DNA of 64,000 bases, taken from Gaeumannomyces sp. JS-464. Lineage: Eukaryota > Ascomycota > Sordariomycetes > Magnaporthales > Magnaporthaceae. The notes under the pieces were generated by a model. The model saw only the letters and a list, made by a program, of their open reading frames with translations. It did not search any database and was not told where the DNA came from. The position numbers were made by a program, and so were the translations under genes. This document shows, in pieces, positions 24,901-36,352 of this stretch; the first letter of the stretch is position 1, and every line of letters begins with the position of its first letter. Location: the NCBI GenBank assembly GCA_002197995.1, contig NGZR01000001.1:7564001-7628000 (forward strand), given 5' to 3'.

Positions 24901-25446
24901 GAGCACTGGGCCTGCGTCATCGAGGAGTTTATCAAGTTCGGCGCAGACCCGCGCATGAACCGCAACTCGCAGCAAGGCTCGTGCATCCGAGAGGCGTTCG
25001 GGAAAGCACTAGTCCAACGCGCAAACGAGCTCGAAAGGAGGCTAGCACGCACGAAGAGGAGGTGGTCGGCGATAAGCAAGTTTGTCACACCCCTAGAGAG
25101 GCGGCCGAAGGCAACGACGGGGGACGATATCCCTAGCAAGAGGATGACTATAGTGGACGCTATTCCTCGAATGATGCTGGGGAGGCGCGCCAGAGCAGAG
25201 GAACCCGGTTCGACGCCGCCGAAGCCCTGTAGCACATGCATGGGCGGGCCTCCTGGATTCGCAGTTACTCGAGACTTGGGGTACGGACACCTCCCGCTGG
25301 ACCTGCCGCCACGACGTGGAAACGCTCGAGCTGAGGCAGATAGTGACATCGAGCCGGCCCGGCCCCGTAACAAGCGAGATAAGCACGGAGCGTTACTAGC
25401 TAGGAGCAGAGAGCCGACTGTTGAAGACGAAGATGATAGCGACTAG
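21941..25446 (+). CDS. NACHT-domain STAND (NLR-like) protein, interrupted; possible pseudogene
   Basis: A fungal NOD-like receptor architecture; such proteins act in non-self recognition and heterokaryon incompatibility (family knowledge). The N-terminal helical domain begins DPVSAVGLSASILQFVDF, of the SesA/HeLo-like type. A 64-nt intron (22404-22467) joins LLVSLR to DRVDNITPS. The NACHT domain shows Walker A YWITGKAGSGKSTLMKF, Walker B LCLFVDGLDEFDG and an ASRPW sensor. The DUF7791-like C-terminal region includes RRLNCCCKGFLEI and YLHRTAKDFLES. The C-terminal end is basic and disordered, with no WD40, ankyrin or TPR repeats. Damage: no in-frame ATG near the start (a plausible 3' splice site sits just before 21941, so a first exon may lie upstream), a frameshift near 23815-23822, and an in-frame TAA at 24400-24402. 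The stop is not a homopolymer error, so decay is possible. Confidence 0.72.
24076..24147 (+). repeat. three 24-bp tandem repeats inside the NACHT gene
   Basis: Three imperfect 24-bp units (24076-24099, 24100-24123, 24124-24147) encode DPRLVKQL, DPKPVKQL and DPKLVEQW, each preceded by Leu. They keep the reading frame and lie in the spacer between the C-terminal subregions. Confidence 0.9.
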
Positions 25447-27052
25447 CGTGCAGGATAAATGTAGTGGTTGACTCTGGGATTGATTACCGTGTGGTATCCC
25501 GAGCTGATGTGCGTGACCGCGCGGAGGCGGGTCATCCGGAGACACATGCTTTAAGCAGAGGCACTGGGGCTTTGGGGGTTGACGGTGGTGGCGCTGACTG
25601 GTTGGATCATGGCTGGGTGTGGTTGGCATACTCAGTGTGCCGGTATGCTAGCAGCTGATGGGCGCTTGCTGGATGATAGGGTAGACACAAGAGACGGCTC
25701 CGTCGAGTGGCCCCGCGGGTACAAATACCTGCACTTCTCAGGAACTTCCCGGCAGTGGAAACCAGACCCGGCCCGCCGAGCCCACACCGGCGGTGCGGCT
25801 TATGCCATGATGGGCAGATCGCCGAGCTCGCTGGCGCACGTCCGGTCTGGGGATCCCTGCAATGTCGTTCAGGTAGAGTCGTACTGGTAGTTGACTGCCG
25901 TGCGGTGTCCGGATCCACTGTCCCGGCCACCCGTCGATGGAACCCACTCGTCCGGGTCGCTCGTCCAGGTCACCGCTGCATCTCGCCCGAAACCGGAAGT
26001 TGGGGGAGGGCGTCGCCGGAACCTTGCACCCAAATAGCAACTGACACAATCATTTGGTGAAGAAGGGTTCGATGCATCTGAATGGGCACAGCCCGAATAT
26101 GTCCTCGAGGGGGATCGGCTTTTCAGTTAGTTCACCAAATATTGATGACGTTGTCCAGAAGCCCCTGAGAAGAACAGGGATAGGATTGTGGGAAGCAAAC
26201 CTTTCATTTTCACTTGTCAGTTGTTGATTACGATTTGGCTCTGGGCTATCAAAGAAAGCAGCCCGTAGGAGCCCGTCGAAATCTCCTCATGGAAATCCGA
26301 TCTGAACAAGATGTGGCTGAGGCGCGCGGCAGATGGATGTTGGCGGCGGGCGGTTGCCTTGGGCAGGCCGGCGAGGGGTTGAAGGCGAGGCTCTGCCCCA
26401 TCTCGGCCCCATCATGCAGCTCTGACCTCATTGGCTGCTGTGGTTGCACCAATCCATGTGGCACGCTTTCTGGGCGTGCCCGGGGTGTCCAGGCAGCGCG
26501 GGCACAGACCATGGTGCTGGCTGTTTGATGGGTTCCGGGCTGACCAATTTTGGTGCCTCCACGCTGGCAGCCTAATGACCGGCTTCGATTGCCTGTGCCA
26601 AACATCGCAGCATCCGGAATTCGGTCGCAGCCTCACTCATCTGTGGTTTCTGTTCCCAGAAGCCCTCCAGGTGCCCGACCATTTATTTTTCCTCCCACTC
26701 CTTCTGCAGCCAGAGCATCCTTTTCTTCGTTCCCTCCCAACCACCACCCCTCCTCCGCCTGGCCGCCCGCACATCGCGACGAGGGCCCGAGAGCCACTTT
26801 CGCGAACGTGCTGCTGCTCCCTCAGCACCCCGCGTCTCGGACCCCAGCTCGCCCGCCGCGGCCCTTCGCAGCGGCCGTATCGTCATTCTCTGCGCGCCGT
26901 CTCCCCGCCGCCCAACCCGCTCCCTCGCCGCCTTGCCCGCGGGCTTGCCTCGGTGTAGGCCTGATCGTGTGCTCTGAATCGGAGCGCGGCGGCCGCCCCC
27001 AACCAGCAGCCCATCTCAGAGGCCACCGCACCGGTGCCCAACACCGCCAAGC
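25447..27052. other. intergenic upstream of cullin-1
   Basis: A 1.6 kb spacer. The right half is pyrimidine-rich (CT tracts about 26640-26940), as in many fungal promoters and 5' leaders. No coding sequence supported. Confidence 0.55.
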
Positions 27053-29816
27053 ATGGCTCCCGCGATTTCGGGGAGGGGGCTCTCGATCCCATCTGGGACC
27101 AAGAGCGAAGACATCGACGTCACGTAAGATGTCACCCACTCTGCCCACCAGACATCCATGCCTTGCCGGCCCACCGAGCCGCTCTTGTTGCACTCGCGGG
27201 AGCGCTGCTGCACCACACCGCGGGAATAATCCGTGACTGACGCGCTGCGCATCTATTTCAGCTGGAACTACTTGCAGAGTGGCATAAAACGGATCATGAA
27301 TAACTTGCAGGATGGCATGACCATGGAAACGGTGAGTGGAGAGTCGAGGAGGCGAGGCTGCCCACCTGCCACTCCCAGGAGGGCGAGTTTGCTGACCTGT
27401 TCTGCCCCCGCTTCTAGTACATGGGCATCTACACGTAAGTCTCGCCTGCGATCTGTTGCATCGTGGCTACGGCCCCTTCGCTGACCATTCCTTAGCGCCG
27501 TGCACAATTTCTGCACGTCACAAAAGGTCGTGGGCTTCCCGCAACAAGCGCAGCCCGCTGGAGCCCACAGAGGAGGTTTGTTCCCTCCTATCTCGAGCCC
27601 CGCCCGCCTGCTTTCGCAACATGGGCCTGGAATGCCGGAGCTGACTCTGTCACAGCGCACCTTCTCGGTGAGGATCTCTACAAGAAGTTGATTGGGTACC
27701 TGACGTTGCACCTGGAGGATCTCCTGGAAAAGTCAAAGGCGCATACGGGCGAGGCCCTCCTCAGCTTTTACATCAGGGAGTGGGATAGGTACACGACCGC
27801 CGCCAAGTATGTCCACCACCTCTTCCGGTACCTGAACCGACACTGGGTTAAGCGCGAGATCGACGAGGGCAAGAAACACATCTTCGACGTTTACACCCTC
27901 CACCTGGTCCAGTGGAAGAATGTCTTGTTCGAGAAGGTGCACGAGAAGGTAATGGAGGCCGTCCTGAACCTGGTCGAGAAGCAGCGCAACGGCGAGACGA
28001 TCGAATACGGGCAGATCAAGCAAATCCTCGATTCGATGGTATCTCTGGGGTTGGATGAGAATGACGCCTCCAAGACGACGCTCGACTGCTACCGCTTCCA
28101 CTTCGAGAAGCCGTTCATCGCCGCGACCGAATCCTACTATCGTAATGAGAGCCGGGCCTTCGTAGCCGAGAATAGTGTGGTCGAATACATGAAGAAGGCC
28201 GAGATGCGGTTGGAGGAGGAAGAGGAGCGAGTACGGATGTACCTGCACCCGGACATTGCGGTGGCGCTAAAGAGGTGCTGCAATCAGGCCCTGATTGCCG
28301 ACCATTCGGGGATCCTCAGGGATGAGTTCCAGGTTCTGCTGGACAACGATCGCGAGGACGACATGGCGCGTATGTACAACCTCCTGGCCCGCATCTCGGA
28401 CGGACTTGATCCTCTTAGGGCCAAGTTTGAAGCGCACGTTCGGAAAGCCGGGCTTGCTGCTGTGGCCAAGGTGTCGTCGGACGCAGAGAAGCTGGAGCCA
28501 AAGGTCTACGTCGACGCCCTGCTGGAGGTGCACACACAGTACCAGGGCCTTGTCAAGCGGGCGTTCAACGACGAGCCAGAATTTACGAGATCACTGGACA
28601 ACGCCTGCCGCGAGTTTGTCAACCGCAACGATGTCTGCAAGTCCGGGTCCAACAAGTCGCCCGAGCTCCTGGCCAAGTACACCGATGTGCTCCTCCGCAA
28701 GAGCGGCAGTGCTGTCGAGGAGGCGGAACTGGAGGCAACGCTTACGCAGATCATGACGGTGTTCAAGTACATCGAGGACAAAGACGTATTCCAGAAGTTC
28801 TACTCACGTATGCTGGCGCGTCGTCTTGTCCATAGCAACTCGTCGTCGGACGATGCCGAAACGAGCATGATCAGCAAGCTCAAGGAGGCATGCGGCTTCG
28901 AGTACACCAACAAGCTGCAGCGCATGTTCCAGGATATGCAGACGTCCAAGGATCTGAACCACGGATTCCGGGATCACGCACAGAAGTCGGAGATGAAGCT
29001 TCTGGACTCGCAGTACGCCATCCTGGGCACGGGCTTCTGGCCACTGCAACCACCTAACACGAGCTTCAACCCGCCGGCCGTGATCCATCAGGACTGCGAT
29101 CGCTTCACGCGCTTCTACAAGAACAAGCACGAGGGCAGGAAGCTCACGTGGCTGTGGCAACTCTGCAAGGGCGAGCTCAAGGCTGGCTACTGCAAGAGCA
29201 GCAAGACGCCGTACACGTTCCAGGTCTCAATGTACCAGATGGCAATTCTCCTAATGTTCAACGAGGAGGACACGCACACGTATGACGAGATCGCATCGGC
29301 GACGCACCTCAACAGCGAAGCAATGGACCCGTCCATCGGCGTGCTCGTCAAGGCCAAGGTTCTGCTTGCGGACAACGAGAAGCCCGGCCCGGGTACGACC
29401 TATCGGCTCAACTACGATTTCAAGAGCAAGAAGATCCGTATTAACCTCAACGTCGGCATGAAGACTGAGCAGAAGCAAGAGGAGCTGGATACCAACAAGC
29501 ATATTGAAGAGGACCGGAAACTTGTTCTCCAGGTAAGCTGCAAACCGATAGTGGTGTTGGATGGCGTTATTAGGTGTCTGGTTTTGTTGGGTGCGTAAAG
29601 ATGCTAACAAGCTTCATACTCTCACAGTCGGCCATCGTCCGGATCATGAAGGCAAGGAAGCGGATGAAGCACAACCAACTTGTCAGCGAGACCATCGCGC
29701 AGATCAAGGGCAGGTTCGTGCCTCAGATCCCGGCCATCAAGAAGTGCATCGAGATTCTCCTTGACAAGGAATATCTGGAACGCCTCGAGGATGACGAGCT
29801 GGGCTACCTTGCCTAA
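27053..29816 (+). CDS. CUL1: cullin-1, SCF ubiquitin ligase scaffold (Cdc53/CulA)
   Basis: The scaffold of SCF E3 ubiquitin ligases: the N-terminal half binds Skp1/F-box proteins and the C-terminal half binds the RING protein Rbx1. Six exons: 27053-27123, 27262-27331, 27418-27434 (only 17 nt), 27496-27575, 27656-29532 and 29628-29816. All introns are GT..AG and all phases agree, giving 767 aa. The N-terminal cullin repeat shows MGIYTAVHNFCTSQKVVG; the cullin homology domain includes VVFKYIEDKDVFQKFYSRM-like sequence and SMISKLKEACGFEYTNKLQ. The end carries the neddylation site IVRIMKARKRMKHNQLV (Lys in RIMK) and the canonical LERLEDDELGYLA C-terminus. Overall similarity is to CUL1 rather than CUL3 or CUL4. 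No frame problem is seen. Confidence 0.97.
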
Positions 29817-32800
29817 AGGGAGCCAAACCGGTCGATAGGATCTATTCCAAGCCGATACCGGGCTGGAATTTCAGTGGATGGAATGGGATGGCCATCTATG
29901 TGGTATGCCCAAGAAGCAGAACCGCAGCGGGAAAGCGGTCCCTGGTCTGTGAGGCTCCGTCGACAGCTAGCAAGAACAGGCGGTCCGGCTGTGTCTCACT
30001 TGACATGAGGGGTTAAAACAAGTGACCCAGTATATCCTCCCGCCAGAAAATGGAAGGGAGCTACACACTCAGACGTGGCAAGAGACAATCGCACCGTTTG
30101 ATGTGGTGCCTTGTTTTTATATTGGCGCGTTGAGACGGTGCGACGGCGGCGTCATACCGCCGGCGAGGGCATCCTGGGGATATGGGCTTACCGACGGACA
30201 GGGAAAGCCTGCGGTTCTACGACGTCGATTGCTTTTTTTCTACGTTGTTATTTGTTTGTTGCTTTATCTTTATCTCATGCACATTCTACCACGTCTCTTG
30301 TGGGATTATGGCTGTGCATTGGGGCCACAGACCGGTTCCAGCCTGGGTGGCCTGCCTATAGATGGAATAGGGACAGGGGGCATAGGAGCGAGTTCAGCGG
30401 ACAGGCTCGGTGGACAGGCAGGCAGTATACATAAAGGACCCTCGGTTCTAGCATATCGCTTTTGGGAAACATCTCAGCTAGCTGCTCCCGGAGAACTTCC
30501 TCATAAAACGTCCTCCCCATGAAAATGAGCAACAAGCCTCGTACCAAGCACAAACGCAACCAAGGGCGCAACGAGGCCATACGCGTAGCTGGGCCCCTCC
30601 AACCATGTGGGGGTATTATCTGATGGGTTCGACTGGAATTCAAAAACGATGTGGGGTCGTTCGCCTGGTCGAGACAGTGACTGAGGGTTGGAACAGAGAA
30701 AAGAGACGACAGGGAGGTTGTCAAAGGTGCTAAGACATGGATGGTCGGGAGAACTTCGCACGGGAACAGAAGAACAAACGGGTTCATGAAACGAGGGCTA
30801 AGACGGACAGGTGCGAGATGAATCAAATCCTCCAGATCCGAATTCAGATCCAGGTTGAGATGGGGAGACCCTTGTGAACCAACCGGCCATGACACGACTT
30901 GAAATGAGGGTAAGGCAGGTACAGAGGGTCTATCATAGACACCGGCCAACTGACATGCGTCAGTTGGCCTTGGGAGCTATCTCCTGAAGTTCCTGCGGTA
31001 ATGAGCAAGGAAGTCCCAGTCTCGATGCCTCCGTCGCAGTCTAGCAGGACGGGATACGGTGTGGGCACGAACAGCCAAGGCCAGGCAGTCAGGGTTCTCC
31101 AGGCACAAGGCCGGAGCTATCGAATTTGCTAAACATCTACATAGCCCTGTCGGCCAGGCTCCCCTGTCCTGCTGCTAATCAATTTCTTCGGCACCCAAAG
31201 CGTCTCGGCGCACGTTCGATTGCCCGTCAAAACCGCAGCCACGGGGCCCTCAATCCCAGGCCGGAACCTAATTTGGAAGAAGAAAGAAAATAAAGAAAAA
31301 AAGAAAAAAAACAGAATGTCCTTACTCGTGTGTCTCGTGGTGCCGCGTTGGAGGAGGGTACGGAGGGAGGGAAAGCCAGCATGGCTCTGTAAAGAGAAAA
31401 CCATAGAAATCATTTGTCCGGCTATGCGACTGGGTCATCAATCTGCAGGGGGTGGGCGAGTCCATGGGCTGGTCCAGACCCCGCACGCGTTCCTGGCCTG
31501 GGCTCAGCTTGCTCTACGTTGGTAACACCTATGTAGGCAGGCACCGTTTTACGAATGGGTCTGGGGGCGGGCGGCACGGAACCACATCAGTAACATTGAC
31601 TGACGAGAGAGACAGACCGTTTTCGCTGGCAGCGAGGGACAGCCACCGTACTGCTAGGTACCCGGTCCCACCTGCAGACGCGGTCGGGGTAGCCGTGCGG
31701 ACCAATTCGCGCTGGCTCGGTTTTTGCTGTTTTCTTCTATTTCTCTCCAGCCCCTACGTCGCGGAAAACAGTCGCACGCTGACGACGGCTGCCGTTCTAC
31801 CCGTGATTGTGCTCTTGGGATGTCCAAAAACCGCATGGTTGCCGAACCCAATGACATCTACGAAGAGTGGCCGTCAACCCGCGTTTCTTTCCCTGCTTAC
31901 CCTGGGCATTGGCCTTGGGTCCGCTTGGCCCGCTGGAGACCCCCTGCACAGAGCTGCTCCATTCGCGTCGACAGCCCGAGGCTTGGCGAATGCTTGGGGC
32001 CGACTTCCAAGATCTCACAAGATCCACGATCAACGTCTTGGGGCGGCAGTGTGTCGCCGAAAAGGGCAGTGCTGTGCCACCGTCCTATCACAGCCCGGGG
32101 CTAGCAGAGCCCACCACCAGCAGGCCTCAGCTGGCACAAGAGCGAGCAGTGATCAGCAGTCCTGGCAGCCCTCAGCACTGCCCGCTGACACAACAGAATT
32201 CCTGGGGCTGTCTTGCTTCCAAGTCGTGTAAGTGGTTGCGTGCCGTTCATTCCGTTTGGCGGCCACGCAGCACAAATCATCAACCGGGCCTAGTGGCCTG
32301 CACACAATAGGGCGCAGACCAGTCTGGTCCCGGTCCCTGATCGGCCTTGTACCTACGCTAGCTCTTAATCTCCCCCTGGCCCAACAGCCACGCGCCCGTC
32401 CGCCCCCACCCCACCGCATCCACCACCCGCCTGCCACCATCCTGTCCACCGTTTTGTTCTTTCTTCTTTGCTTGGTTCTCTTTTTCGTTCCCTGTTTCGG
32501 ACCCCTGGAACGGCGGCACCGGCCTACACACGCCTGGCCTCGTGTGGCTTTAGTCCCTGGATCTGGGGTTTGGTCCGCCGTTTCGACATGCCGCCGCTGC
32601 TCCTCCTTTCAGCTGGTGGCCGAGAATGCCATGGCTTGACGGCATCCTCCCCACCCACGTGTCGTCTTTTCTCTTATGTCTCAGTAGACCCTCATTTTTG
32701 TATACCCTCTCTCTCGCTCTCGTTTGGCCTTTTGTTTCCCCCTCGCCCCGCTGCCAATAAGGCCAACTGCAGCCAAGACGAATCCTCCCCCATGGCTTGG

Positions 32801-33078
32801 GGCTTCAGTGCCATCTGCGCGCTCTTGGAATGACGCACATCTCCTTGGCTCAACGTTGATTTTCTGGGCATCTTGGCTGGTGAATGATTCGCCTTGGCCC
32901 TCCAAACACTCCCTCTACATTTCTTAACTTTTTTTTCGTTCGGCACCTAGCAGTTATACCATATATGCCCTTTCTCCCTTCCCTAGGCCCATGACAGGCC
33001 GGCGTGCTCAAGGTGGAGCTGTTTATTCTCCCTCTCAGTTTTCTTTGGCTTTTCTCCTTAATCGATGAGAGACCGATA
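29817..33078. other. gene-free interval (3.3 kb)
   Basis: Between cullin-1 and the GH92 gene. The left part is the cullin 3' flank. The right part, from about 32.3 kb, is CT-rich and probably the GH92 promoter and leader. Open frames in between (for example on the minus strand at 30356-30949) show no family motif. A CTAGGTACCC motif is near 31655. Confidence 0.5.
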
Positions 33079-35811
33079 ATGTCCCTCCTCTACACCCTGC
33101 CATTGCTTGGCGCGCTGGTCGGCCTGGCCAACGCGGCCGACCTCACCAAATATGTCTTTACCAACACCGGTTCCGAGGGTGGAGGCAACACGTTCCCCGG
33201 TGTGAGTGAGCCGTTTGGCATGGTCAAGCTGGGCCCAGATTTGTATACGGGCGGTGACAGCTACTCGGGGTACCAGCCCAACGGCGACTTTATGGGGTTT
33301 AGCATGCTTCACCTCAGTGGTACTGGCGGAGCCCCAAAGTACGGCGTTGTGGCCCAGATGCCGGTGCCGGGGAAGATAGACAACCCGCTGGGCAACCACA
33401 AAACGGGCCGGGGCACTCCGGATGTCACCGAGGTCGGATACTACAGGTCCAAACTCAAAACCGGCGTGACGGTCGAGCTCGCCGCTTCGAGCCGCGCGGG
33501 AATGTACCAGTACACTTTCCCACCCGACCCCAAGCCGCGAAACGTCATCATCGACGTCTCCCACGTCCCCCATCCTTCCGCGGCATGGGGCTGGGCCAGC
33601 ACTATCTGGGAGGCAAGATCGAGGTCGACAAGGACGGCGCGGGCAAACCTAGGTACCGCGGGTACGGCTCGTACGACAACGGCTGGAACCGGTCTCCCAA
33701 GTGGACCGTCTACTTCTGCGGTGTCTTCAATGAGTCTGCCACCTTCAAGACCTTCCTTGGCGACGCGGCAACGGGGGAGACCTTGTCCCAGTACTCGGAC
33801 GTCTCCAAGGTGGAGCACCCCACCAACCGCCTGGGCGCCGTCTTCACCTTTGACGCCGCCGCCGTAAGCTCGCGCGTCGGTGCGTCCTTCATCTCAGAGG
33901 ACAAGGCTTGTCGGAACCTGGAAGACCAGGTACCGGCCGGCACACGCCTGTCGGAGCTGAGGGACAGAACGCGCGACGTCTGGAACTCGCAGGTGCTCTC
34001 CAAGGTGTCAACAACCGACAAGAACGAGGACAACCTTCGACGGCTTTACACCTCGATGTACTTCATGCACCTGATGCCTACTAACAAGACGGGCGAGAAC
34101 CCGAAGTGGACCTCGACGGAGCCCTATTACGACGACGTCTTCACGCTCTGGGACCTGTTCCGGTGCACCACTGCGCTGTTCCACGTTTTCCAGCCCTCCA
34201 TGTATGAGGACTGGATCCGATCCATGATTGACATCTGGCGCCACGATGGCTACATGTCCGACGCGCGGTCTTCCTTCTTCAACGGCGCCGTCCAGGGAGG
34301 CAGCAACTCGGACACGGTTTTCGCCGACGCCTACGTCAAGGGCGTTCGTGGCCGGATCAACTGGGACGACGGCTATGCGGCCATGGTTAAGAACGCCGAG
34401 GTACAACCACCAAACAACGACGACCCTAGGGACAAGTCCTCGTCAACTAAAGAGGGGCGTGGTGCGCTGCCTGACTGGCTCAAGCTCGGTTACATCACCA
34501 CCAAATACGGCCGCTCCGTGACGAGGGCGGTTGAATAGTGAGTCTTGGCATTTATCGCCCCCTTTTTTCAACAATCGACTTTCAAGAGACATGAAAAACT
34601 GACGTGAGAAATCACGAAGTTCCGGAAACGACTTCGGACTTTACCAAGTAGCCAAGGGACTCGGAAAGACGAAAGACGCCGAGAAGTACCTCGGCCGATC
34701 GCGGCAGTGGAGAAACCACTGGAACACTAATATGAAGTCGCATGGCTTCGTGGGATTCCTTGGGCCGCGCGGCCCGGACGGCGCTTTTCTGGAGCAAGAT
34801 CCCATGAGCTGTAATGGGTGTTACTGGGGCGATCATTACTACCAAGCGCTGCCCTGGGAGTATTCGATGAATGCGCACCACGATATCGACGAGCTGATCA
34901 AGCTTTCGGCTGGCCCCGAGACCTTTGTGAAGAGGCTCGAGACGATATTCAGGCCCAACGTGCGCGAGCGCGGCCATGAGCAGTTCGACAAGATGATTTT
35001 CAACCCTGGAAACGAGCCGAGCTTTACGACCCCGTTTCTTTTTAACTTTGTGGGTCGGCAAGACCTGACGGTTAATACTAGTCGCCACATTGGCAAGAAG
35101 TTTTACGGTGTCCGCGCCAAGGGTCTTCCCGGCAACAGCGACGCCGGCGCCATGGAATCGTGGATTCTCTGGGTCATGCTGGGGCTCTACCCCCTGACTG
35201 GCCAGACCACCTTCCTCATCGGCTCCCCTTGGTTCGAGGACCTGACCATCTCGCTCGGCGGGTCCAAGTCGCTGCGCATCCGCTCGACCGGCGCCTCCGA
35301 GAACGCCTACTACGTCCAGAGCCTCAAGGTCAACGGCAACAGCTGGGACCGCTCCTGGCTCACGTGGGACGACGTCTTTGCGAGCGGCGGCACGCTCGAC
35401 TTCGTCCTGGGCCCGGAGCCCTCGGGCTGGGCCAGGGGCTCCAAGCCGCCGCCCAGCCCGGCGAGCGAGTCGTACGTCTTCGACCCCGTCACCGAGGGCG
35501 GGGGCGCCGCGCGCCAGCAGCCGCCCGGCGGCGCCTCGCACCCCGCCTGGGTCGCGCCCGTCGCGTCGTCCCTGGGCGTCGTCGCCTTTGCCGGCCTCGC
35601 GGCCTGGTGCGTCGTGCTCGGCCTGCGCAGGCGACGCGCCCGCAAGAACAGGGAGGCCGCCGCCGCGGGGCTGGCCGGACCCACCGAGGCCACGCCCGCG
35701 TTCGGCCCCGGCGGCTCCGTGCCGTCGTCGCCTTCGCACTCGGCAAAGCCCAGCCTGGACGCCCCTGTCGGCGACGTGAGGGACGTTGCTCGCACAGACC
35801 CAAAGCCTTGA
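33079..35811 (+). CDS. GH92 alpha-1,2-mannosidase family protein, secreted and membrane-anchored, with a frameshift
   Basis: Calcium-dependent exo-mannosidase family acting on N-glycans or mannans outside the cell or in the secretory path. The start ATG at 33079 gives a signal peptide (MSLLYTLPLLGALVGLANA, cleavage before ADLTK). The GH92 N-terminal domain begins YVFTNTGSEGGGNTFPGVS. The (alpha/alpha)6 catalytic domain has GYMSDARSSFFNGAVQGGSN, YYQALPWEYSMNAHHD, NPGNEPS and GLPGNSDAGAMESWILW. One intron is at 34538-34619 (joins AVEY to SGNDFGLYQ). The C1..C5 run at 33567-33571 lacks one C; six Cs give VPPSFRGMGLGQHYLGG and 883 aa. After a proline-rich linker, a single transmembrane helix (SSLGVVAFAGLAAWCVVLGL) is followed by an RRRRARK stop-transfer and a cytoplasmic tail. 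Gln replaces the usual Glu in the EG(N)PWEY-like motif. Confidence 0.9.
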
Positions 35812-36352
35812 GACGCCCAAGATAGAAGAGAAGGGTTTTTCATTTTTGGCATTTCGGGAGGCGTGCGTTTAGAAATATCGCGCTGCTAGACGTTAATAGC
35901 TGTTATATAGACGCACACACCCATTTGCTTTTTGCCTTTCATAAACAAGGAGGACTGCCTACAGTTATCACGAGTAGATTCCGAGAAGAGCCTGGAATTG
36001 TCACCTGCACATACATAGCCTTGAAAAGATATAAGCCATCGATGGCCTGCCCGATATAGCTGGGCGCCTATTTCCTGCGTTATCCTTTTCTCGCCTAGAG
36101 TTACTGTGGAATCCCAACGCAATGCAAGTAAATTACAGTAATTACAAGGAACAAGCCTTACTCGCCCTCACCTTTCCATTTGTTTTTACCCCGTCTTCAT
36201 CACGCCAACGTGCTAATACTGTTTGTGGGGCTAGTACTAAAATATTTGAAAGCTCTAGCGCTTCTTCCTCATCAAAACCTCTATGCAATTAATCGGTGGC
36301 TGACGCTGGGCGCCTTGGGGTGGGCCCGGGCCATGGAAGGAGAGACACCAGC
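35812..36352. other. convergent intergenic spacer
   Basis: Convergent 3' ends of the GH92 gene and the RBM26-like gene; AT-richer than the coding DNA. No gene seen. Confidence 0.6.

Noticed and set aside
26055..26090. GGTTCGATNC-like box suggesting a tRNA T-arm
   Set aside because: No matching acceptor stem or anticodon arm can be folded around it.
30356..30949. 197-residue open frame on the minus strand
   Set aside because: No recognisable domain, unbalanced composition and no splice or start context; could be chance.
31452..32231. 259-residue open frame on the plus strand
   Set aside because: No domain; overlaps several other chance frames of similar length.
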